In this document: positions 12,701-24,399 of the stretch, in pieces
Position numbering within the stretch: position 1 is the first letter of the stretch
How the letters are laid out: each line of letters opens with the position of its first letter
From: Morella rubra
Taxonomy: Eukaryota > Streptophyta > Magnoliopsida > Fagales > Myricaceae
Direction: 5' to 3'
DNA: 64,000 bases
Assembly: GCA_003952965.2 (NCBI GenBank)
Contig: CM025852.1
Span: forward strand, 19,541,279 to 19,605,278
Program-made: the position numbers and the translations under genes
The notes under the pieces: generated by a model
The model's database searches: none
What the model was told of the DNA's origin: nothing
The model's input: the letters and a program-made list of their open reading frames with translations, nothing else

Positions 12701-15371
12701 TCCAAGCAGCCGCCTACATGACACTCTTACCTATCCAATAAGTTACTCAGCCCACATTTTTAAAAAAGAGTTGACAATAGGAATAGGAGTTTGTTTTAAA
12801 GAGCCTATAATTTTTAGTTATAGAATTTAAGGATATATTATAAAAATAACATTAAAAATCAAAAATAATTTTCTGAAAACAAAAGACAATCATTGGACAA
12901 TATTAGAGCCAACAAGTGGATTAGGATCCTCCTTGCCTCAATTGCAAGCCAGCCGACCACATGACACTCTTACCTATCCAATAAGTTACTCAGCCCACAT
13001 TTTTAAAAAAGAGTTGACAATAGGAATAGGAGTTTGTTTTAAAGAGCCTATAATTTTTAGTTATAGAATTTAAGGATATATTATAAAAATAACATTAAAA
13101 ATCAAAAATAATTTTCTAAAAACAAAAGACAATCATTGGACAATATTAGAGCCAACAAGTGGATTAGGATCCTGCTTGCCTCAATTGCAAGCCAGCCGCC
13201 CACATGACACTCTTACCTATCCAATAAGTTACTCAGCCCACATTTTTAAAAAAGAGTTGACAATAGGAATAGGAGTTTGTTTTAAAGAGCCTATAATTTT
13301 TAGTTATAGAATTTAAGGATATATTATAAAAATAACATTAAAAATCAAAAATAATTTTCTATAAACAAAAGACAATCATTGGACAATATTAGAGCCAACA
13401 AGTGGATTAGGATCCTGCTTGCCTCAATTGCAAGCCAGCCGCCCACATGACACTCTTACCTATCCAATAAGTTACTCAGCCCACATTTTTAAAAAAGAGT
13501 TGACAATAGGAATAGGAGTTTGTTTTAAAGAGCCTATAATTTTTAGTTATAGAATTTAAGGATATATTATAAAAATAACATTAAAAATCAAAAATAATTT
13601 TCTAAAAACAAAAGACAATCATTGGACAATATTAGAGCCAACAAGTGGATTATGATCCTGCTTGCCTCAATTGCAAGCCAGCCGACCACATGACACTCTT
13701 ACCTATCCAATAAGTTACTCAGCCCACATTTTTAAAAAAGAGTTGACAATAGGAATAGGAGTTTGTTTTAAAGAGCCTATAATTTTTAGTTATAGAATTT
13801 AAGGATATATTATAAAAATAACATTAAAAATCAAAAATAATTTTCTAAAAACAAAAGACAATCATTGGACAATATTAGAGCCAACAAATGGATTAGGATC
13901 CTGCTTGCCTCAATTGCAAGCCAGCCGCCCACATGACACTCTTACCTATCGAGTAAGTTACTCAGCCCACATTTTTAAAAAAGAGTTGACAATAGGAATA
14001 GGAGTTTGTTTTAAATAGCCTATAATTTTTAGTTATAGAATTTAAGGATATATTATAAAATAACATTAAAAATCAAAAATAATTTTCTAAAAACAAAAGA
14101 CAATCATTGGACAATATTAGAGCCAACAAGTGGATTAGGATCCTGCTTGCCTCAATTGCAAGCCAGCCGCCCACATGACACTCTTACCTATCCAATAAGT
14201 TACTCAGCCCACATTTTTAAAAAAGAGTTGACAATAGGAATAGGAGTTTGTTTTAAAGAGCCTATAATTTTTAGTTATAGAATTTAAGGATATATTATAA
14301 AAATAACATTAAAAATCAAAAATAATTTTCTAAAAACAAAAGACAATCATTGGACAATATTAGAGCCAACAAGTGGATTAGGATCCTGCTTGCCTCAATT
14401 GCAAGCCAGCCGACCACATGACACTCTTACCTATCCAATAAGTTACTCAGCCCACATTTTTAAAAAAGAGTTGACAATAGGAATAGGAGTTTGTTTTAAA
14501 GAGCCTATAATTTTTAGTTATAGAATTTAAGGATATATTATAAAAATAACATTAAAAATCAAAAATAATTTTCTAAAAACAAAAGACAATCATTGGACAA
14601 TATTAGAGCCAACAAGTGGATTAGGATCCTGCTTGCCTCAATTGCAAGCCAGCCGACCACATGACACTCTTACCTATCCAATAAGTTACTCAGCCCACAT
14701 TTTTAAAAAAGAGTTGACAATAGGAATAGGAGTTTGTTTTAAAGAGCCTATAATTTTTAGTTATAGAATTTAAGGATATATTATAAAAATAACATTAAAA
14801 ATCAAAAATAATTTTCTAAAAACAAAAGACAATCATTGGACAATATTAGAGCCAACAAGTGGATTAGGATCCTCCTTGCCTCAATTGCAAGCCAGCCGCC
14901 ACATGACACTCTTACCTATCAATAAGTTACTCAGCCCACATTTTTAAAAAAGAGTTGACAATAGGAATAGGAGTTTGTTTTAAAGAGCCTATAATTTTTA
15001 GTTATAGAATTTAAGGATATATTATAAAAATAACATTAAAAATCAAAAATAATTTTCTAAAAACAAAAGACAATCATTGGACAATATTAGAGCCAACAAG
15101 TGGATTAGGATCCTCCTTGCCTCAATTGCAAGCTAGCCGCCCACATGACACTCTTACCTATCCAATAAGTTACTCAGCCCACATTTTTAAAAAAGAGTTG
15201 ACAATAGGAATAGGAGTTTGTTTTAAAGAGCCTATAATATTTAGTTATAGAATTTAAGGATATATTATAAAAATAACATTAAAAATCAAAAATAATTTTC
15301 TAAAAACAAAAGATAATCGTTGGACAATATTAGAGCCAACAAGTGGATTAAGATCCTTCTTGCCTCAATTG
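12701..15371. repeat. Tandem array, 11 copies of a ~243-bp monomer
   Basis: The phrase catgacactcttacc recurs at 12717, 12960, 13203, 13446, 13689, 13932, 14174, 14417, 14660, 14902 and 15144, so the period is 243 bp with three 242-bp units. The first and last units are incomplete at their edges. Copies differ by only a few bases each. Each monomer is AT-rich, and most carry a BamHI site (ggatcc); a few have changed it. The array is non-coding. It lies between the TAT-like and NAC genes. It could be a young satellite or minisatellite locus. Confidence 0.97.
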
Positions 15372-16502
15372 CATGGTGCAATTTAAAAGGAGACTATATA
15401 ATTCGAGTTGAAAATTGCAGAAGATCTTGATCCTAACGAAGGTGGATCCAACTATACAGGCCAAAGATATCCCTATCTTACCCCATATTGCCCCAACACT
15501 ACTATACCATAATATTCCAAATCACAGACATGCTTGATGATACCGAAACTGAATTAAATCGTCCCAATGAGTCAGTCATGTGCAACCCAACAACAGAAGG
15601 CCCAAGTTGGCCCAAGCCTAGAAGACGTAGATCTCCAACCCCTAAAGCACATCGGCCATGAAGTATCTCATGACCTCGAACACCCCACAAAGGCAAAGAT
15701 CCCACGAACAAGAACATGTGCTAAAAAGAAACCCCACATGACACGAAGCAACAAGGGATCGAGCCCCATAAAGGAGGACGAGAGAGAGTGAAAAACAGGC
15801 TATAAAGCAAGGACAAGAGAAAAGAAAGATATACAAAAATTAGGATTCAATAGTCAAAGTTGAAAAGGAGAGAAACAAAAGAACTAAATTAAAGTGCATT
15901 TATTTTTTTTGAGGAAAAAAAGGCACAAAAATTGAAGTGCATTTATTGTAAGTATTTTTCATAAATCATGCTGTTTTGTCAATGCCTTTTTAAAGCTAAT
16001 TAAGCGGGTACAATTTATGGAAATTTGTGGAATTGTGACAGTGAATTAAATACAACCAAAAACAAGACGGGGATCGAGGCTGCAATCATGTGCGTTTCAT
16101 GCTATGGGTCGGTTCACTTGGGTCACTGTAAATTGTAATCACCCGTCGGTGACTGTGACAACACGATGCACTTAAAGAACCAAATATGCATTATGCAATA
16201 CGCGCGTATGATGCAGAAGGCGTCATACCTTAGCAGTCAATGGAAAGCAAAACAATCAGAACTTACCTGCAAATTGAAGTGCACGTTCTTCTCTGACCAG
16301 ATGCTCCTCGCGAGGAAAGTTTCTCCTGGATAATGCCTTTGGTTGCTCTTTGGGACGTGGCTATTCGGCCTACTCTTTATCCGTAAGAGAGTCTCAGTCT
16401 GATATATCTCCAATCTTTTGGATAAGTTGGATGATTCATATACCTGTTTTTTTTGGGTACGTTAGCAAGTCATACACCTGTTTCTGCATAAAGAGAATAC
16501 TA
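15372..16502. other. Intergenic, short open frame of unknown origin
   Basis: A plus-strand open frame at 15567-15791 encodes a basic, lysine-rich 74-residue peptide in a segment more GC-rich than its surroundings. It could be a decayed retroelement piece, but no diagnostic motif is visible. The remainder shows nothing recognisable. Confidence 0.3.
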
Positions 16503-16770
16503 CTTTTGGACGTCTATCCAACTTGGAATAGTTTACAGAAGAAGCAATCAGATGGACTGAACCTCATGGGAGCCCTGAGTGCATCTCTAGGCTCACGGCC
16601 CTGATTATGGCTTGAAACTACAAGATAGCATAAGTTTGTTGAAAGTCTGTCCAGCTTGAATAGCTTCCAAAAGCAGCGATCGATCAGATGGACTGAAGCT
16701 CATGGGAGCTGGAGTGCATGCATGTCAGGCCGCATGGCCCCGATTATGGCTTGGAGGTAGAAGATAGCAT
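16503..16770. repeat. Diverged tandem duplication, about 135 bp per unit
   Basis: Unit 1 (about 16503-16631) and unit 2 (about 16637-16770) share, in order, 'tccaacttg/tccagcttg', 'atcagatggactgaa', 'ctcatgggagc', 'gattatggcttg' and 'agatagcat', with small indels between them. No protein coding is evident across both units. Confidence 0.75.
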
Positions 16771-17078
16771 GACAGAACGTGAGTTCAGAAGCAGAGAATT
16801 TTACTTCCAAAACCTGCAACACGAGTATAGCGAGAAGCACGTGACCTGTCCCTCGTCCTTATCAACGAACATGGGACACCCTGCGCGCATACATGCCAAG
16901 TGCCTCTGGGATCTGTCTCCTTTCTATCTTTTGTTCCCTTTCTAAATGCAAACCTACGAGACAAAAATGATTGGATGTAACAAAAAGAAAAGGAGCATAA
17001 AAGCCCTAGTCTTTAAACCTCTACATAAACAAGATCATCCCTTTCGTTGAAGTAGAACAAGTTCTCCAGAATAGCATA

Positions 17079-17281
17079 CCCATGTTTGGATAAGTAAAGA
17101 AAAAAAAAATTGTTGATTGAAGGTAGTCATGTTGATTTTATTTGGATTTGGAAACAAATTGTTGAAGTTTGTAAAAAGATATTTGTAAAGAGATGTTAAA
17201 GTTTGTAAAAAGTTATTGAAATTTGAAAATAAATAATAGTTCAAAATTTTGAAAAATTTTACGTGTACATCCAAACATGGG
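17079..17281. mobile_element. MITE with 13-bp perfect terminal inverted repeats
   Basis: cccatgtttggat at 17079-17091 is the exact reverse complement of atccaaacatggg at 17269-17281. The 203-bp interior is AT-rich, non-coding and full of 'gtttgtaaaaag' repeats. No convincing target duplication was found. Confidence 0.7.
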
Positions 17282-20200
17282 CCTAAGAATCAAGTAAATT
17301 TTTGAGTGGGTGAGTTAAATTGTTCTCGCAATTTGATAATTACACCCATATATGATCAATCAAATGACTTGATTAATTAGATTCGTATATGATAACTAGA
17401 GTCTCATCGGGACTATTAACTCCGATGATGACGGGTGTCCATTCTGATACTATGGTTTTTATTTTTAATCGTCGGCGGCTGCAAACGGGGAAGAGCGGCT
17501 TTTGGGGCAGGAAATGTAGGGCCTTTGGGCCTTTGTATGTTTCTGGGCTTTGTGTCCATGTTTTATATTGTTAATGGGTTTCTAGCCCACCAATTGGTGG
17601 TTGAATAGTTTGGACAGGTATTTGTTTAGTTAGGCCCTTGGTGAGAGCGTTTGCTGAAACAGGTCTGGATTTTGTCTTATTCCCTTGTATTGTTGTTGTT
17701 TAATAAAATAAAATAATTCGTATTTGAGTAAAAAAAATGTTGTGATATGTTTAATCACCAGTATTAAAATGCCATTAGTTAACTCATCCACCCTTCACTA
17801 CTTTATTCTCCCGCCAACCTATCTCTTCTGATCCCGAACAGTGCAATAGAAAGGAAATAAAACTATTTGGTGGATTTTTTTTTAATCAAAAAGGGAGTGG
17901 GATATTCAACATAGCAACTTTCTTTCGACAGTAGAATATTCGGTTTGAGTCAAAAATTATTTTGCGGATCGTTGGCATGAACATTAATTTCATGACTTAG
18001 ATGGCTATCACATCCATAATTCATCTAGTTAAGAGTTTTCCTATCTCATCTATTAGTTAAAAACTTTAATTTGAATGGAAGAATCAAATAATCTAATAAC
18101 GAGTGATATAACCGAAACCTCAAATAATAAGAACCAAATAAATACATTTTTCAATAACACTAAAAAGAAAAACCTAGTCTTTATTTTGATTCTCATTTTT
18201 GTTTGTAAGTTTGACAAGTCACACCTTATTGGAGACTTATCACCAGTGGTGGAACTAGGAATTTATCTTTGAGGGGCCAAAATATTATTATGATGTTTAT
18301 TTTTATATTGTATGCTTTATTATACATAAATAATATGAAAAATACAACTCAGACTATGAAAAATATTCTCAAAGATTTTTCTTAAATTAAAAATATATTG
18401 CACGGATTTATATTAGTTAGAAATTGAGTACGTTGTAAATACACACTATAGAGATAATACAAAAGTAGATATAAACAATAAAGAGTTTAAAAATACTAAA
18501 ATATGATAAAACACTCATATTCTCTATTTTTAAAATAAATATATTTTTTAAATTTTATAACCTTTTAATATTCAAAGTTAGAGTTTTAAGAAAAATTCTA
18601 GATTTTTGAAGATTTAAGTTGAATCTTGAATTTTTTTAGCCTATCAAATGTGTTTTTAAATTTTGTCCAAAATAGAAGTGATATGTTATCATTAAATATT
18701 TAAGGCCAAAATTTGTATTTCAAATTCTTAAAAGGCTAAAAAATAGTTTGAGGGGACATTTTTAAAAATTTTGGGGGGTCAAAAAATAGAGACCCACCGC
18801 AGGGTGTGTCGCGGCCACCAAATGATGTTTAGGACCAAAGACAAAAGCTAGGATTAGGGATATATAGAACCAACTTCATTAAATTTAATTTGGGGAGCAA
18901 AATAGAAAAAAAGTACGAAAAAACTGTATAAAAAATCAGGTTCTTTTTTCCTAGAGAATATTTTTCAATGGATTTAGGGGGCCGATGGCCATGGCCCGAA
19001 AAAATTTGGAAATTTAGCAGCGAGCTAAACGATAATCGAAAAATAAAAAAATTTGGGTGAAATTTTTTATAGTAATTTCATCATTTGGCACCCAAAATTT
19101 TTGGAAATTTTATTTATGCCAAACACGCTAACTTTTTGGGTTTTATTTTTGTAAGGAAAAACAGTACTATAAATTCCCACCCACTTTTGAATCAACTAAT
19201 AATTTATGGAGGTGGTTTTTCCGCAACAAAATGCAACTATCTTGCCTTTGTGTCTTTCATTGACGATAGGAAAAGAAGGCGCCGGAGATAGAATCATAGA
19301 GAGATCAACTTCAAACATCTACGGGCGGCCAAATCAGAATACCCTGTGCGCAGAAAGCTAAAAGCCGACGGACACCAAAACATGACCCACGCAGCCGGAC
19401 ATTGCTGCTTGGTCCTCCCTACGGCGCGGCAAGGTTTCTAGTTTCCCACGAAAACGAACACCAATGATCAGTGGTGACTGTGGTGTCACTTTTCTCAGGA
19501 AAAAAGAAAAGAACAGAAACACAAATCAGTGAACGTCCGACAAGTCTTTCATGTCATATGTATAAGCTTTTAAGGAAATACTTGGGGGACATTCCATATG
19601 GGCAAAGTCGATGAAACACTTATCAATCATTCTGTTGTCACACACGCGATTGAATTATTCGAAGGAGACTTGGAGGTGCCGCTGGCATTGGAATCCTGGT
19701 GATTGTGGCCTGTACTTCCTTAAAAAGTACATATCTGGATGCAAGAAGTGAGAGAAATCTCTATAGAGCTGCTCACGCGATGATACATTACGTGTCAAAG
19801 ATCATAGAGTATCAAAATCGGACTTTGGGTTCAGTTGGCATTCAAAAGCACGTTACCTAAAAAGTGTGGCTCCACACAGAATTCGTGATTCGTAAATAGT
19901 ACCTTAAAAGTGTGTCTTCACCCCCTCCTCTCCTCTGTTTTCACTTTTAATTGGTAAATGTTAATGCTTTGGTTTTTTTTTAAGGGAACGTGGTGGATAC
20001 AAATGAGCAAAAATCACCTCTTAGCTCCGGCGCCTACGCAGGTTGGCTGTACACTAGGTTTTTCCTAGTCCTAAGCTAACACTATAATATTGACCCCGCG
20101 CTATACCATTTGTTACATGCCTTAGAAGAGCTCACCCCCAAAAACTAGATTAAGAAGAAAGTGAGCCTAAGGTATATAAACCCTATATTGACATCACATA

Positions 20201-21059
20201 CTACCAATATGAGACAGGCACTATACTCTCCAAATAATCTATAACATGTTTCTGAGCATTTTTCAGATTTGATGTGTACTCATAAGGGTCTGATTCCCTT
20301 GTTTTTCTTCTTCTTTTGATTGTTGAATGAAAATTCTGTATTTTGATGATTGATCAAAAGAGAAAAATGGGTAGAAATCCGTATGGTTTTGTGGTATGAT
20401 TTCTGGCCATTTGTAACTTTCATTAACTACGTGCCTTATGATTCATGCAACCCGCCAACCCGGTGGCTACCTTTTGTTGTTTAGATTAGACTGCTTATGG
20501 AGGCTGGTTTCTTGATTAGTTAGGCAAGTTCCGAAACCTTTCACAACGGGCTCGAAGCCAGAGGCCCCGGCGCAAATACAACATTTGCAAGAGCCAAGAG
20601 GGTCCATTAAGGTAACAGTGCAGGCGACCCGAATGAGAGAACGAAAATAGAGAGCTAAATTTTTTGGGGATGTTGCAGGAAATCAGAGCTTTGTGGGCCT
20701 GAGGTTGTTTGTGTATTTAAAAATATCTGCAGATAGGAGGACTGTGATGTGATTTTTTATAAATAATTTCATTAAAGTTATTGTATATAATATAAAGAGT
20801 ATGTAAATTTTAATTCTCTAAAGTAAAAAATAATAATTATTTATTTTTAAGAAAAAAAAGTGGAGAAAGTCCTCAGTGGTGCTACAGCGCAGCAATGAGG
20901 CGGCAACCACCTCGCGGTTGCCTCTGGAGGCCAGATAGAGGTGGTCAGGCAGGCGTCGTAACGGCCACCACACTTTACACACATGAAAATATAAAATTTT
21001 TTAAATTATTCATTTTATAACTTTTAAAATATGTCACACAAAAAAGAATAAGGGATAAA
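17282..21059. other. Intergenic DNA, several possible transposon fragments
   Basis: From about 17450 to 17735 there is a GC-richer stretch ending in a T-rich then A-rich tail (ttgttgttgtttaataaaat), which could be a LINE-like 3' end. From 18244 (cagtggtggaactagg) to about 18820 (gcggccacca) the ends loosely resemble those of common hAT-like plant elements, with AT-rich filler. A perfect 7-bp arm hairpin (ggcaacc/ggttgcc) lies near 20898-20918. None of these is firmly delimited and no gene was found. Confidence 0.3.
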
Positions 21060-21277
21060 ACAGTTAATGTTTGAAACTTACAGATATTATGGATATTTGT
21101 TTACTTAATTTTTTAAGATTTAAAATTTTTACCACACTAAATATATTTCACAAATTTCAATAAAATTTACGACTTTACTTATAAACTTCACAATTTTCAC
21201 AAATATCAATCAACTTCAACGTTTAAAAATTTTTAAAATTTTAAAAATACTCTTTAAAATTTTGGTAAACAGACGCG
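21060..21277. mobile_element. MITE-like element, family member 1
   Basis: The right end reads ttttaaaattttaaaaatactctttaaaattttggtaaacagacgc. The same terminus recurs near 30213 and 60757. The left end begins with a tgtttac-type sequence. It is AT-rich and non-coding. The left boundary is approximate. Confidence 0.5.
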
Positions 21278-24200
21278 TAGCAGCGAAACCAAGGTAACTT
21301 TCCCGCTGCACATCGGCGGACCCCATATCACTCATTATTGATGTGGGCCACTCGATTATTGCAATCTGAGGCTATAGGCGGGCGTACTGCGCACCAGAGC
21401 TTTAACCAACGAGCCACCCGTGGTGGCCCAAACGGCGAAATCAGAGTGGGAGGGCTCGGACCCGCACTACAATGCGCCGTAGGTGGAGGGCGGCGGAGGT
21501 GACCTAAGATTGTCGTCACGCGCGATCCGACGGGGATCTGTCTCGGTTCATGCGCCTCTGTTTCACGTTTTTTTTTTTTTTTTTGGTTTTGTTTTTGAAC
21601 TGCTAGAAAACAAGGTAGAAAAGGAGAAGCTGATTATTTTTTTTTGGGGAAAATAAAAAAGGTTCACACATGAAAAGGGCAAACTCTTTTTGCTTGAAAG
21701 TCAACTGCCCCCTGCTTTGCATGCCACTGAAGCTAGCTAGCAGCACTTTATTCGTTTGGATTCGGAACTGAACCGGCCGGTTCAATCGCGGTTTAGTTAG
21801 TTCGGTTCAAATTTTTCCACCCAGATGATCCTTAATCCAGTGGGTGTGAGAATCTGAGATGTGACCTGTTTGAGGATGAAAGTTACGGTAAAGAGTTTGT
21901 CTTCCCAGATTCTCTTAAAAAAAAACAGTGCTTTGTTAAGACTCCGGCAGATTGTACAGCATAAGATAGCCAATAAACCCGGGCTCAACTAGTCCGGTTC
22001 ATATTTCAATGGCAGAAGTCGTGAATCATAAGAGAAGATGGTGGGGGGGATTCTTTTGGCTTTTTTTGGGTTACTGCTGCAAGCAAAGAGACTTCAGCCT
22101 TGGACAACGGAAGAGGGACAATGGGCAACAAAGAGTACCCCAATAAAGACAGAGAGAGACCCCAGCATGCAGATTGAAGAGATGATTTGATTTGATGTAA
22201 AGCCTGCGAGCGGAGCTGTGCTCTCAAAATCCGAGCATGATGTGTCAAAATCCCATTGCATCAATCTCTCAACCCCCACGAAATCTCATTGATTGTGACG
22301 GATTGAATAGATTGGATGGATGGATGGATGGATGGGATTGCTCAATGGAAATATGCACGCTTCGTTATTCATTTCCTCCGTTGAAATGAAATGCTCACCC
22401 CAATTACAGAGCCCTGCCTCCCTTGTCAAAAACCAGACCCAAAAAAAAAATATAAAAATTCAAAGATGATTGAACTCAAACAAGATGGAGGATGATTTTT
22501 TTTTTTTTTTTCCTAAGAGGATGATTCATTCCGAAGCAGGATAAACCCAAAAAGAAATCTTTTCCAACGGCTACACCCAGCCCGACCTTTTTCCCTTTTT
22601 CTTGATAGAACTGGGAATCTCTGTTTCCACCTTCGGTATAAACGTATGGAATATATCTATGCACCCGAGGCTTTTTCAACTCTATTTGGCTAGAGGTGAA
22701 GATACTGTATAGAGCTGGCAAACATATAGAACTGACATTACGCTCAACCTATATGCATAAAACGTAAGATAAGTGTAATTATGATCGCCTAGTGTGTCGT
22801 TTACGGAGCAGAGAATATTTTTCTACATTTGGGTTGGTGTTTGAAAAGCATGGCTGTTTGGATGTTGAGATGTTACTTACATTAGGAATTTGACAGATTT
22901 CCTGCCCGAAGTTCATCATTACCATGGGCACAGTAAAATATATCAATCACAAGAGCTAGACTTCTGATAATCTCCTGCTTTCACCAGAATCCTAAAAGAT
23001 CCCTGTAATAATAATGCATCCAGAGTCCATTATCTAATGGGACTAGCCTAAGTTCAGGGCCTTTAGACTCCTAGGTCGTTCTAGATAAAATTTTCACAAT
23101 TAATCCATTTGGGATAAGCTTATCATCTCAGCAGAAATCCGTCAAATGGGCCTATGATTTCCAGTCAAGATAGGGAACGATGATATATTTATGATATAGT
23201 AAAGAAATTACAATTATTTACATAAAGCAATTATCCCTAGCATCCATTTAGAGAAAAAAAAATCCCAACCATCCCAATAGCTACAAGGCTACGGAAAGGC
23301 TTACACAACACACGAGTGCTGGTAAACTTTCATTCCCACCCTTACTTTTAGCTACTTCCTGGGGAAACTTATTTGTCTTTTGTGTCGAACAGTTGTTGTA
23401 CCTCAGTAGCATAAAACTGTCATTTTTTAGGACGACTTAGGAAAAGCAACTCTTGGAACAGCGATAAAAAAGTGAATCGTATAATTATTAGATTAAGCTG
23501 CAGACTTGCAGCAGCTCTTTTCACTTCGGCTTAAGGACAGCAATATCCAAACAAATGAATAATATACCCCCCATGAAAAGATGATCATCAGTGAATCTCA
23601 GAGAGAAACAGTATTTCGGTGACAGGGAGAGGAAAGAAGCAAAAGAAAGATTGGGAGGAGAAAGGAAGATTAGATGGCGTGTGATAAACATGGCCTTGCT
23701 CTGTTTATTGATGATTATTTAATACTTGCACTGTGCTGACAGGGAAGATATGAAACAGCTTTATTGATATACAAGGTGAAAGTCTCGCTGTTTATCGTTC
23801 CCCCTCTTTCCTTCCCTCTCACAGAAGGACCTCTCTCATAAAACTACTTTCTGTTCCCTCCCTTTCATTTTCTTCACTGACAGAGGAATACCTGCACACT
23901 TTCTCACGCACGCACGCATACTCAAACCAGAACCCCAGAGCCCACTCCCTCAGACACATACATCACCCCCTCTCTCTCTCTCTACCTACATCTATATGAT
24001 AAGGGCCTTGTCAGAGAAGCAGAGAGAGTGGTCAGAGATAACAGAAGAGGACAGCACAGGGAAAACACACAGATTTTCCAGCCATATCATACTTATTATT
24101 TCGCCTTTCCCTCTGCCACCCGATTCATCAAATCCCAATGGAACCCATATAACGCACACTTTTCTCAGCAAAACTCAACCCAACCTTCCCAACTAGACAG

Positions 24201-24399
24201 AGCAAAAACCATTTCACCTTCCCTCACAATGCGTTCTGCTTCCGAGTTTACAGACTACCAGACATCCTCCAATCTGTTTTTCGCGGATTTTTGAAGACTT
24301 GGAAGCAAGATTTTCATCCCTGTTGTTGCGAATCCTTGTCGAATACTCTCGCTTTGTTTCTTTGCTTTTTAGCGTTTCAGTCCCTCTTTCCGGATTCTC
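21278..24399. other. Upstream region and 5' UTR of the NAC gene
   Basis: About 3 kb lies directly upstream of the NAM/CUC-like start codon. It holds a (GGAT)n run at about 22314-22336, poly-T runs and a CT-rich stretch at 23961-23992 that is probably 5' leader. No other gene was seen. It is the likely home of cis-regulatory elements, but none can be named from sequence alone. Confidence 0.4.

Noticed and set aside
12701..15371. A CRISPR-like or protein-repeat array
   Set aside because: The monomers are contiguous with no variable spacers, carry no open frame and lie in a plant nuclear context. It is an ordinary tandem repeat.
18244..18820. A definite hAT transposon
   Set aside because: The ends only loosely match and neither a target duplication nor a transposase fragment is seen, so it is mentioned only as a possibility.
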